From positions 7,309-18,959 of the forward strand of contig QBMP01000013.1 in the NCBI GenBank assembly GCA_003242115.1: a DNA stretch of 11,651 nucleotides, in the 5' to 3' direction. The translations under genes were made by a program, and so were the position numbers. Positions 1 through 6,444 of the stretch are shown piece after piece; the stretch's first letter is position 1, and each line of letters starts with the position of its first letter. Source of the stretch: Phormidesmis priestleyi. GTDB lineage: Bacteria > Cyanobacteriota > Cyanobacteriia > Phormidesmidales > Phormidesmidaceae. The notes below the pieces were generated by a model that ran no database searches, was not told the origin of the DNA, and was given only the letters and a program-made list of their open reading frames with translations.

Positions 1-1760
1 TCGCTATCTAGATCAGCCCAAACGTCTGCCGACAAATTATCTTCAGATGTCTCTGTCGCTTCTGTCGCTTGTGCCCACACATCTTCAGAGAGCAATTCCA
101 TGTCATCAGATGTACCCTCTGATGTCTCGTCACCTGCCAAATCATCTTCAAGATCAGCTTCTGTTGCAAACCCGCCGTCGGTTAGCGTGCCACCGAAAAG
201 ATCGTCTTCTGTGCCCGGAGCAGGTGCGATCGCATCCAAAGGCTCATCATCCAAAACTTCATTCGCTAACAAATCGGTGAGATCATCCGCTGCTGCCAAA
301 TCAATCTTTTCAGGATTTAGCCGCATCTCCTCCGAAATAAAGGCATGTCCCCCCAACGTATTGTCTAATTCATCCAAATCCCCATCAAACAGATCGGCCA
401 AGCTATTGAGTTCTTCCGTGCCCACATCCGGCCCGGTCACGTTCACCGTTGCCAATAGCGCATCCAAAGATTCGTCCGCTTTATCTTCACTGCCTGCGTA
501 ACGATTCAGCGTAGAAAGCTCTGATGGAATTTCATCAAAGTCTAAATCCAAACTCAACCGCCCAATATCATCTGATTCCAGCTCATCAAGACGCTCATTG
601 CCGTCAATAGCATCACCGTCAATTTGACCCGCTAAACTTTCTGAAGAACTCTCAAACAAACTATCCTCAAACAAATCCCCAAAATCATCGCTCGCCTCCA
701 AATCATCTGGCTCTGAAAGCCCATCTGGCCCATCTAATGGCAAAGCATTTTCTAGAAACAGATCCTCTAAGCCATCTGGGACTTCAGCGTGATCAACTTC
801 ATCTAGCGCCGCACCTATATCGTCAAACTCATCATCAAAGCTGCCCACCGAACTGCCCGCCGAACTGTCCCCGACGCTTCTCCCGCCGTCAACGACATCA
901 GCGAAACCGACACCAGCTAGATCAGGATTTAGCACATCTTCCGGCAGCAAAGCCTGCAATGCCTCACAAACCGCCACTTCAGAATCACGGCCTAAGAGCA
1001 CCAGATCCTGCGCTGTCTTAATTTCTCGAATCAAGATCGGCGCAAGCACGCGATAGTCGTTGCCCAAATGCGCCGCCGCCATCCGCGCAGTCTCTACCAA
1101 GTCGCACCAAGCTGACAGCTCAAACTGCTTCCCAATCACCTTCATCTGAGCGCAAACGCTCTGAATAGTCTGGCGCGTATCCGCCGTATCAGGCTGCTTG
1201 AAGGTGGTCAGCATTTGACGCAGCAGCAAAGCCACATCTCTTTTAAAGCTGGCCTGCAAAGCCTCAGCCGAAAAGCTAGTCACCACAGCACCAGTCGTGC
1301 TAGCCGTCCTACCCCTAGAACTACCGATAGCATCTGTACGCTCAACCAGCACATTCAAATGTGCCTCAAGCTGATCGAACACTGGCTCCACATTAGCCAT
1401 AATCTCTTGAGCCTTATCTGGCGTCAGCCCAAAAGGGCCTTCAAGCTGCTGTAAGAGATCCTTGAGCCCATCCGAAATTCGCAAAAACATGGTTTCTAGA
1501 GCTCGATCCACCTGCACAGGGGACTCTTTAAGAACTTTAAAATAGTCCTCCATGCGGTGAGCGGTTTGTTGAATGCTCTCCAAACCCAACATGGCCGCTC
1601 CCCCCTTAACCGAGTGCGCGGCTCTAAATAGCTCATTGGCCTTTTCAGAATCTTCAATGGTAGATTGAAGGCTGAGCAACCCCTGTTCAATGGTGTTGAG
1701 GTGGTCTTTGGCCTCCTCAATGAAATATCCCATGATGCGCTGTTGTTGCTCAGGCAGCAT
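1..1760 (-). CDS. hmpE: CheA-like histidine kinase of the type IV pilus chemosensory system (HmpE/PilL type), N-terminal part
   Basis: This is the N-terminal 586 codons of a gene that stays open to the left edge. It starts at ATG 1760-1758, with an AAAGGGAGA ribosome binding site (GGGAG at 1774-1770) 9 nt upstream. Residues 1-115 form a CheA-type Hpt domain with the motif FRAAHSVKGGAAMLG; His49 (codon 1616-1614) is the expected phosphorylation site. Residues about 165-275 are a second helical block, as in cyanobacterial CheA-like proteins, with no obvious HSxKG motif. From about residue 276 to the edge lies an acidic low-complexity linker rich in D, E, L and F. The kinase core, CheW-like and receiver domains expected for the family would lie outside the window. 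As last gene of the cluster, 197 bp after the receptor gene, it should phosphorylate the HmpB regulator. The family call is strong; the hmpE symbol rests on gene order. Confidence 0.88.
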   Translation of the reverse strand, partial: MLPEQQQRIMGYFIEEAKDHLNTIEQGLLSLQSTIEDSEKANELFRAAHSVKGGAAMLGLESIQQTAHRMEDYFKVLKESPVQVDRALETMFLRISDGLKDLLQQLEGPFGLTPDKAQEIMANVEPVFDQLEAHLNVLVERTDAIGSSRGRTASTTGAVVTSFSAEALQASFKRDVALLLRQMLTTFKQPDTADTRQTIQSVCAQMKVIGKQFELSAWCDLVETARMAAAHLGNDYRVLAPILIREIKTAQDLVLLGRDSEVAVCEALQALLPEDVLNPDLAGVGFADVVDGGRSVGDSSAGSSVGSFDDEFDDIGAALDEVDHAEVPDGLEDLFLENALPLDGPDGLSEPDDLEASDDFGDLFEDSLFESSSESLAGQIDGDAIDGNERLDELESDDIGRLSLDLDFDEIPSELSTLNRYAGSEDKADESLDALLATVNVTGPDVGTEELNSLADLFDGDLDELDNTLGGHAFISEEMRLNPEKIDLAAADDLTDLLANEVLDDEPLDAIAPAPGTEDDLFGGTLTDGGFATEADLEDDLAGDETSEGTSDDMELLSEDVWAQATEATETSEDNLSADVWADLDS

Positions 1761-1782
1761 AGCCGCGTTCTCCCTTTATTCG

Positions 1783-1797
1783 ATCTGAGTTTCAGAT
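1783..1797. repeat. Perfect short inverted repeat in the hmpE leader
   Basis: ATCTGA and TCAGAT arms of 6 bp flank a 3-nt GTT spacer. The dyad lies just upstream of the hmpE ribosome binding site (1770-1774). It could be a small leader hairpin or a protein site. No run of T follows, so it is not a terminator. Confidence 0.4.
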
Positions 1798-1812
1798 ATG
1801 ATGGCCAGTTTT

Positions 1813-1831
1813 GATGATCAACGATGATCAA
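1813..1831. repeat. Two GATGATCAA units in 10-bp register
   Basis: GATGATCAA occurs at 1813-1821 and again at 1823-1831, exactly one helical turn apart. Each copy contains the palindrome TGATCA. The pair lies 50-70 bp upstream of the hmpE start, in the spacer between receptor and kinase genes. The spacing suits a dimeric regulator bound on one face of DNA, but this is inference. Confidence 0.45.
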
Positions 1832-1956
1832 TTTGAGCAGTCAGTTTTATCGCTTAGCTGTAACGACTCGCCTCAAGGCTACTAAATTAGCTAGTCTAGC
1901 GGCCTCAAGACACCCCCCTATACACTTTTGTAAACACTCTCAAACACTATTTATCC

Positions 1957-4866
1957 CTATTTATCCGCTTTGGTGTTCACCTTAAACTTATCAACCGAAG
2001 TCAGCAAGTCTTTAGCAACGCCTACCAGATTTTGCAGAGAAGCCGACACCCGCTGCGATTCTTGCGATGTTTCCTGCGCCGTCAGCTCAACCGACTGCAT
2101 CACCTGCGCAACCGCCCGAGAGGTTTCAGTTTGCTCTACGGTGTCAGCGGTAATGGAGCGCACCAGCACATCAATGCGGTTAGAAACCTGAATGATGTCA
2201 TCTAGCGACTGCTTGGCTTGCTCCGCTAAGCGAGTTCCTTCAATAACTTGCTGAGTGCCCTCTTCCATCGCTGTCATTACACCGCCCGTTTCACTTTGAA
2301 TTTGCAATACAATTTGCTCAATTTCTTTTGAAGCCTTCGCCGCGCGATCTGCAAGCTGTCTGACCTCATCGGCAACAATTGCAAACCCTCGGCCCGCCTC
2401 GCCTGCTCTAGCGGCTTCAATACTGGCATTGAGAGCTAGCAAATTAGTCCGAGAAGCGATTTGCGAAATCAAAGCCACAATTTTAGAAATCTCTTGAGAA
2501 GATTCAGCTAGGCGTTTGACCTTACGAGTCGTGTCAGCGACGGTTTCTCGAATGTTTAAAATACCTGCTACGGTACGCTCTACCGCTTCTCCACCCCGCA
2601 GCGCAGTTTCAGAGGCCGAGCGGGCAACTTCTTCGGCTTCGCGCGCGCTTTCAGCCACTCGCTGAATCGAATCGGTCATCACTTGAACAGAATTCAGCGT
2701 GACCGCTAGTTCTTCGGCTTGGCGCAACGCATCTGCTGAGAGGGCGCGGGCAAACGCTTCGTTCTCGGTCGAGCCTTGGCTGACTTGACGCGCGGCCACA
2801 CTTACCTGCTTGACAATTTCACGCAGGTTTTCGATGGTGAGATTAAATGAATCAGCGACTGCACCCAGAACATCGGCAGTGACTTCAGCTTTCACCGTCA
2901 AATCACCTCTAGCTGCGCCTTCTACATCATCTAGCAGTCGAATCACTTGGCGCTGCAAATCTTCTTTCGCCTGCTCTTGCTCTTGAGCCTTGCGCTGCGC
3001 TTCACTGGTGGTGATAAAAATAGCACTTGCCATCTGGTTAAAGCTGTCAGAAAGCTGGCCAAATTCATCCCGCGTTAGAATATTCGCTCTCGCGTTTAAG
3101 TCGCCCCTAGACATTTGATTGAAGCGAACCTGTAAGTCATTCACCGTCTGCTGGGTGCGACGATCTAGAAAATAGCCTAGCCCCAGAATCCCACCAAAGC
3201 TGACTAATCCTGCCGAGCCACCGCTAGCCGCGATTGGCAAAAAGTTAGAAGAGTTGGCCGCTTTGGGTTGAGTGATGACACTAATAGCACCGACGGATAG
3301 CGCCGTCAAAAGTCCGACCCCACCTGCTAAAATCAGTCGCTTCGTTGACATAGAAGCATTTTCTAAAGGAGCCAATACGCCTTGTGCTTGAGGCTTGGGA
3401 TTACTGACAGGTCGCTTATTAAAAACCGGCATTGGCGCAGATTCATCGACTGTAAAGCCGTTCGTCCCAGAAATTACCTCATCACTCTCTGCCATCGACA
3501 TTCCAAACTGGCTTGGCATCGCCCCCAGCGATGGATTAGTAAACCCAGCTGAGCTATCTGAAAGCTCAAAATCAGACATACTGTCAAAATCATCAAAATC
3601 GTCAAAGGCATCTGAAAAAGCGGTGGGCTCAGCAGGCTGATCGGGTGCGGGCTCGTCGAAGCTACCTCCACCAAAATCATCTGGATCAGAACTTGCCGCT
3701 TCAAATGCAAAAGCACCCTTTCGCCTTGAGCCTACGCTATTTTCTGCCAGCGTGGGCGTACTAGGCGCACCTGTCGTCATAGAACCTACAGACGCATCCT
3801 CCGGAGCTATGGGCTCCACCGGATCAGGCTCTCGCATGAAGAGCGTTTTCTCCTCTGTTTCCTGATTTAATTCCTGATCAGACATCGGCTCAAAGGACAA
3901 ACCCTCAAAGGCTTCTTCTTCCTGATCGGATGCCTCAAAATCAGCCGCAAAACCGCCTTCGCTCACCTCAACTTTACTTGTGCTGCCACTGGTTCCAAAA
4001 GCCTCATCAAATTCGGCCATGTCAAAATCAGCAGCGTGGTTAAAAGTCGTCGCCCCGTCTTCCTCTTCCTCTTCAGTCCCCTCTTCAAAAAGGTTAGAGT
4101 CAAACGGATCGCTGTCGGCTGCTTGATCTGATTCGATATCTTCGCTCATCCAATCGTCCGTGTTGAAGGGATTGTCGCCAGCATCCGCTGCCGAAGGAAT
4201 ATCATCGAGATCAGCAGAAAATGCAAAAGGGTTGTCGGCATCATCGGCGTTGCGACTAATGGCCGAACTATCAGAACCAGCAGAATTTGCCCCCCCCGGC
4301 GAGGCAAATTCACTAAAAATATCTACGTCTTCATGTAGTTCTGTCTCATTAGAGCCTGCCCAAGCCGCCGCTTCGAGATCCTCTGAAATTGAATCGTTGC
4401 TTGAGTCATGCGAGGTCGAGTCATTCGCAGAGGCAAAGGAATCGACTGCCGCAAAGCCTTCTGCATCAAAAGCATCTGCATCAAAAGCATCTGCATTAAA
4501 TCCATCGACTTCATCCGATAGCCCGTCATCAAACTCATCTGGCATCGGCGAGGCGATTTCATCGCTGGGCTGAGCGGGCGCTAGTGAGCTATCAGCCTGA
4601 GCGGCATAAGCCAAGCCATTGTTCGCATAGTCTACAAACTCTGGATCTGACGAGAGATGCAGCACAGATTTGTACTGCTGCTGAGCAACCTCATATTGAT
4701 GCAGACCGTAGCAGTAAATATGACCTTTCAGCAGTAGCACACTGGGATCGGTTGGATAGTCATCAGCTAGCCGATTGATCGCGGTAGCAGCTTCTTCATA
4801 GCTGCCCTGCATGTAGGCTTTTTCTGCGACCTGATAGGATTGTGCGTAGTCAGTGCCCGATGCCAT
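1957..4866 (-). CDS. hmpD: Methyl-accepting chemotaxis-like receptor of the pilus system (HmpD/PilJ type)
   Basis: A 969-residue receptor that should drive CheW/CheA arrays controlling type IV pili. Residues 1-95 form a TPR-like helical region (repeated Ala/Tyr helices, [18 protein letters not shown]). Residues 96-495 are acidic, low complexity and probably disordered, with DNPF at 211 and 231 and DPF at 253. Two membrane segments (about 511-531 and 547-566) are separated by only about 15 residues, so there is no periplasmic sensor domain. HAMP follows (567-620), then a second HAMP-like block (about 640-690) and the signalling domain (700-960), with the hairpin-tip motif [20 protein letters not shown] near 804-823. 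The tail ends KADK, with no methyltransferase-docking pentapeptide. Start ATG 4866-4864 has AGAGGA at 4879-4874, 7 nt away. It lies between the CheW and CheA genes. Receptor identity is certain; the PilJ/HmpD subtype comes from context. Confidence 0.9.
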   Translation of the reverse strand: MASGTDYAQSYQVAEKAYMQGSYEEAATAINRLADDYPTDPSVLLLKGHIYCYGLHQYEVAQQQYKSVLHLSSDPEFVDYANNGLAYAAQADSSLAPAQPSDEIASPMPDEFDDGLSDEVDGFNADAFDADAFDAEGFAAVDSFASANDSTSHDSSNDSISEDLEAAAWAGSNETELHEDVDIFSEFASPGGANSAGSDSSAISRNADDADNPFAFSADLDDIPSAADAGDNPFNTDDWMSEDIESDQAADSDPFDSNLFEEGTEEEEEDGATTFNHAADFDMAEFDEAFGTSGSTSKVEVSEGGFAADFEASDQEEEAFEGLSFEPMSDQELNQETEEKTLFMREPDPVEPIAPEDASVGSMTTGAPSTPTLAENSVGSRRKGAFAFEAASSDPDDFGGGSFDEPAPDQPAEPTAFSDAFDDFDDFDSMSDFELSDSSAGFTNPSLGAMPSQFGMSMAESDEVISGTNGFTVDESAPMPVFNKRPVSNPKPQAQGVLAPLENASMSTKRLILAGGVGLLTALSVGAISVITQPKAANSSNFLPIAASGGSAGLVSFGGILGLGYFLDRRTQQTVNDLQVRFNQMSRGDLNARANILTRDEFGQLSDSFNQMASAIFITTSEAQRKAQEQEQAKEDLQRQVIRLLDDVEGAARGDLTVKAEVTADVLGAVADSFNLTIENLREIVKQVSVAARQVSQGSTENEAFARALSADALRQAEELAVTLNSVQVMTDSIQRVAESAREAEEVARSASETALRGGEAVERTVAGILNIRETVADTTRKVKRLAESSQEISKIVALISQIASRTNLLALNASIEAARAGEAGRGFAIVADEVRQLADRAAKASKEIEQIVLQIQSETGGVMTAMEEGTQQVIEGTRLAEQAKQSLDDIIQVSNRIDVLVRSITADTVEQTETSRAVAQVMQSVELTAQETSQESQRVSASLQNLVGVAKDLLTSVDKFKVNTKADK
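4461..4500. repeat. 15-bp tandem repeat inside the receptor linker coding region
   Basis: The unit CTGCATCAAAAGCAT is present exactly at 4461-4475 and 4476-4490, and a partial third copy at 4491-4500 differs by one base. On the coding strand it encodes the repeated pentapeptide DADAF (residues about 122-137 of the receptor). The unit length keeps the frame, so copy number can change without breaking the gene. Confidence 0.8.
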
Positions 4867-4934
4867 GTGTCTTTCCTCTTGCCGATCTCGGATCCTAAAA
4901 TGGTTGGCCTAATGCTTGCGATAATGCGGTGGTG

Positions 4935-4952
4935 GATGAGCTAGATGAGCTA
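4935..4952. repeat. 9-bp tandem duplication in the hmpC-hmpD spacer
   Basis: GATGAGCTA occurs twice head to tail (4935-4943 and 4944-4952) in the 127-bp spacer between the CheW-like and receptor genes. The rest of this spacer shows only the receptor ribosome binding site and a 5-bp hairpin overlapping the CheW stop codon. Confidence 0.6.
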
Positions 4953-4993
4953 ATAAATCATGTGAATGGCTAATTTTTGCCCGCAATTACGGG

Positions 4994-5518
4994 CTAGGCT
5001 ACCCAGCGAGCTGAGCGCAAGATAGCGATGTGATCTAGCAGTCTGAGCGACTGATCAGCGCCCAATGACCATTTCCCCTTTAGAAAAGGAGCCATCACAT
5101 CGGTAGGATCGTTGGTTGCAACCAGTGCCTCAATATCTAGCCAGTCGGTGCCAATAATTTGATTGACAGCTAGACCCAGCATCGTGCCCTGCTCTTCGAC
5201 CGCAATGACAGGGATTTCAGCGCGATCGGTGTTCATCGGTTTAGGATGACCTAAAAACTGACCCAAATCAGCTACCCAAATCACTCGGCCCTGCTCATTT
5301 AATGTGCCCAATAAAAGCGGTGATACGTTCGGCACGGGCGTAATATGATCGGGCGCGTATTCAATAATGCGGCGAATGCCAGTTGCAGGCAGGGCAAATT
5401 CCTCGTCATCTGTGATAAAAAAACGCAGGTGCAGTTCACCTTCCGGCGTTTCTATTTCCTGAAGCTCAGGGGCTTGATCTTGTCCCGATATTGTCTGAAA
5501 GTCAGAGTTTCCTACCAT
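4994..5518 (-). CDS. hmpC: CheW-like adaptor of the pilus chemosensory system (HmpC/PilI type)
   Basis: A 174-residue cytoplasmic scaffold protein expected to couple the HmpD receptor to the HmpE kinase. Residues 1-27 are a variable N-terminal tail. Residues about 28-168 fit a single CheW domain: FALPATGIRRIIEY (41-54), then PVPNVSPLLLGTLN and GRVIWVADLGQFLG (77-90) in the first half, and IPVIAVEEQGTMLGLAVNQI (102-121) in the second. The loop that in classical CheW reads G-x-x-N-x-R-G reads G71-T-L-N-E-Q-G77 here, so the usual Arg is Gln76. The start ATG 5518-5516 has only a poor purine stretch (AAGAAA) in front, so initiation may depend on coupling to the upstream regulator gene, which ends 48 bp earlier. 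Gene order supports hmpC/pilI. Confidence 0.88.
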   Translation of the reverse strand: MVGNSDFQTISGQDQAPELQEIETPEGELHLRFFITDDEEFALPATGIRRIIEYAPDHITPVPNVSPLLLGTLNEQGRVIWVADLGQFLGHPKPMNTDRAEIPVIAVEEQGTMLGLAVNQIIGTDWLDIEALVATNDPTDVMAPFLKGKWSLGADQSLRLLDHIAILRSARWVA

Positions 5519-5522
5519 AGTG

Positions 5523-5548
5523 TTTCTTATAGCGTTTTTTTCTTATAG
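5523..5548. repeat. Direct repeat TTTCTTATAG in the hmpB-hmpC spacer
   Basis: The 10-mer TTTCTTATAG occurs at 5523-5532 and 5539-5548, separated by 6 bp, in the 48-bp gap between the response regulator and CheW genes. On the transcribed strand both copies read CTATAAGAAA, and the copy nearer the CheW gene supplies its only purine-rich leader sequence. Confidence 0.6.
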
Positions 5549-5566
5549 TGCAGGTAGTGCAAGGCG

Positions 5567-5932
5567 TTAGCCCTGTAGCAGTTGTTTGACGGTGCCAACG
5601 AGTTCTGTTGGCTGGAATGGCTTAGCAATGTAAGCATCTGCCCCTTGCTTCAGCCCCCAATAGCGATCAAATTCTTCCCCTTTAGCTGAACACATCACCA
5701 CAAGAAGACTCTGGGTTTTAGGATCAGACTTGATACGACGACACACTTCATAGCCATTCATGTTTGGCATGACGATATCCAAAAGGACAAGGTCAAACGG
5801 ATTTTCTTGAACGAGCTGTAGCGCTTCAATCCCGTCATTAGCAATCGTGATTTCCAAGCCACTAGCTTGTAGCAGGTCTTTAATCATTTCCTGCTGGGCG
5901 AGGCTGTCTTCGACGACCAAAACTGTGCTCAT
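5567..5932 (-). CDS. hmpB: Single-domain CheY-like response regulator (HmpB/PilH type)
   Basis: A 121-residue stand-alone receiver domain, the expected phosphate acceptor from the HmpE kinase. The acidic pair is E8-D9, the phosphorylation site Asp52 (LVLLDIVMPNMNG), the switch Ser82 and the conserved Lys104 (AKPF). There is no output domain, so it should act by protein contact, as PilH/CheY proteins do. The stretch YWGLKQGADAYIAKPFQP is typical of cyanobacterial PilH-like regulators. It is the first gene of the leftward cluster, with a 48-bp gap to the CheW gene. No clear ribosome binding site precedes ATG 5932-5930 (TTTAGATT), but an upstream start would add residues not expected for the fold. 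Receiver identity is certain; the hmpB symbol comes from context. Confidence 0.9.
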   Translation of the reverse strand: MSTVLVVEDSLAQQEMIKDLLQASGLEITIANDGIEALQLVQENPFDLVLLDIVMPNMNGYEVCRRIKSDPKTQSLLVVMCSAKGEEFDRYWGLKQGADAYIAKPFQPTELVGTVKQLLQG

Positions 5933-5959
5933 AATCTAAATTTGCGGCCACTAGGCCTG

Positions 5960-5986
5960 CCTCAATATATTCAGTTGAGGTTCAAC
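5960..5986. promoter_or_regulatory. Overlapping TCAA/TTGA dyads upstream of hmpB
   Basis: CCTCAA (5960-5965) and TTGAGG (5975-5980) form one dyad with a 9-bp spacer. GTTGA (5974-5978) and TCAAC (5982-5986) form a second that shares its left half. A leftward -10-like TATATT (complement of 5964-5969) lies inside the first dyad, about 32 bp upstream of the hmpB start. This would suit an operator over a promoter, but no -35 box is evident. Confidence 0.3.
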
Positions 5987-6023
5987 CCAAAGGCACCCGT
6001 TCTATCGACTGACTGGCCGTTAA

Positions 6024-6047
6024 TCGGTAGTTAGCTCGGTAGTTAGC
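6024..6047. repeat. 12-bp tandem duplication (unit TCGGTAGTTAGC)
   Basis: Two identical head-to-tail copies, 6024-6035 and 6036-6047, lie on the hmpB side of the divergent region. The AGTTAG core is the reverse complement of the CTAACT core in the other 12-bp duplication at 6138-6161. Confidence 0.7.
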
Positions 6048-6137
6048 TTGGCTCAAGCATTCCCTGAGAGCTAGAGAATAACGCACTTTTGAACGATGAG
6101 CGCTGGCCTGCCTATGGCTGTTACCAGGAAACCAAGT

Positions 6138-6161
6138 ACCTCTAACTGCACCTCTAACTGC
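6138..6161. repeat. 12-bp tandem duplication (unit ACCTCTAACTGC)
   Basis: Two identical head-to-tail copies, 6138-6149 and 6150-6161. Together with 6024-6047 this gives two AGTTAG cores followed by two CTAACT cores, a loose inverted arrangement about 110 bp across. Confidence 0.7.
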
Positions 6162-6206
6162 TTTGTCATATCGGTTTTGTTTGTTAAACAATAATTGATA
6201 AATTGC

Positions 6207-6232
6207 CGACAAAATTATTAATTTTATTGTCG
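6207..6232. repeat. AT-rich imperfect palindrome
   Basis: CGACAA (6207-6212) and TTGTCG (6227-6232) flank an AT-only core centred on ATTAAT. It lies 15 bp before the -10-like TATAAA at 6247-6252, so it could be an operator for rightward transcription. There is no functional proof in the sequence. Confidence 0.35.
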
Positions 6233-6321
6233 CTGTTAGCTTCGCCTATAAATATTGGTGTAGAACCTAGCACAGATGTTTACGAATAGAGGTGTTAGTC
6301 CACGGCGGTTGAAAGGGAACT

Positions 6322-6342
6322 TATATATCAACTTGATCTATA
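6322..6342. promoter_or_regulatory. Near-perfect 21-bp dyad upstream of hmpF, candidate operator
   Basis: Arms TATAnATCAA (6322-6331) and TTGATnTATA (6333-6342) surround a single central base at 6332, with nine of ten arm positions complementary. The dyad lies about 100 bp before the hmpF start codon. The odd-length dyad with TCAA/TTGA half-sites fits a homodimeric DNA-binding regulator; no known regulator consensus was recognised. Confidence 0.4.
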
Positions 6343-6430
6343 GGCTGAGCAGTTACTAGAGCCGTGTCTGCTGGGTCGATTAGATATGAGTTATGGGCTA
6401 CTGAGAGCCCCATCAAGCCTGCACAAACAG

Positions 6431-6436
6431 AAAGGA
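6431..6436 (+). promoter_or_regulatory. Ribosome binding site that fixes the hmpF start
   Basis: AAAGGA lies 8 nt before GTG 6445. The alternative in-frame GTG at 6364 has no purine-rich leader, and the 27 residues it would add do not look like the conserved HmpF N-terminus, which begins (V/M)LYLAE. Confidence 0.7.
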
Positions 6437-6444
6437 ATGCCAGC

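Larger units (their letters stand above)
5933..6444. other. Divergent non-coding region between the chemosensory cluster and hmpF
   Basis: This 512-bp gap has no gene I would support: the open frame at 5982-6212 (minus) has no recognisable domain and runs through duplicated non-coding sequence. It holds two exact 12-bp tandem duplications (6024-6047, 6138-6161), dyads at 5960-5980, 6207-6232 and 6322-6342, and an AT-rich stretch around 6180-6260. The best -10-like hexamers are TATAAA at 6247-6252 for rightward and TATATT (complement of 5964-5969) for leftward transcription. Neither has a convincing -35 box. It must hold the promoters of both transcription units, plus a possible long hmpF leader. 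Confidence 0.7.

Noticed and set aside
100..501. Plus-strand open frame rich in Ser
   Set aside because: It is the antisense shadow of the acidic kinase linker; Asp/Glu/Ser-rich coding sequence often leaves the reverse strand open. The similar frame at 4160-4573 is the same effect over the receptor linker.
1496..1831. Minus-strand open frame of 111 codons overlapping the start of the kinase gene
   Set aside because: It is out of frame with the Hpt domain, which reads through the same DNA with clear family motifs and a good ribosome binding site. Its translation has no recognisable domain.
4979..4994. GCCCG/CGGGC hairpin at the end of the CheW gene as a terminator
   Set aside because: On the transcribed strand it is followed by a run of A, not T, and the receptor gene follows in the same direction. 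It may only affect mRNA stability.
6024..6161. CRISPR-like or iteron-like array from the repeated 12-mers
   Set aside because: Each unit is present only twice, head to tail with no spacers, and the two units differ. This fits slippage duplication better than an array or an origin.
5982..6212. Possible 76-residue gene in the divergent region
   Set aside because: Basic, low-information translation, no ribosome binding site considered convincing, and it runs through the tandem 12-bp duplications. More likely non-coding.
6333..6359. TTGATC with TACTAG as an hmpF promoter
   Set aside because: The spacer is only 15 bp and the -10 match is 3 of 6. The TTGATC is better explained as part of the 6322-6342 dyad.
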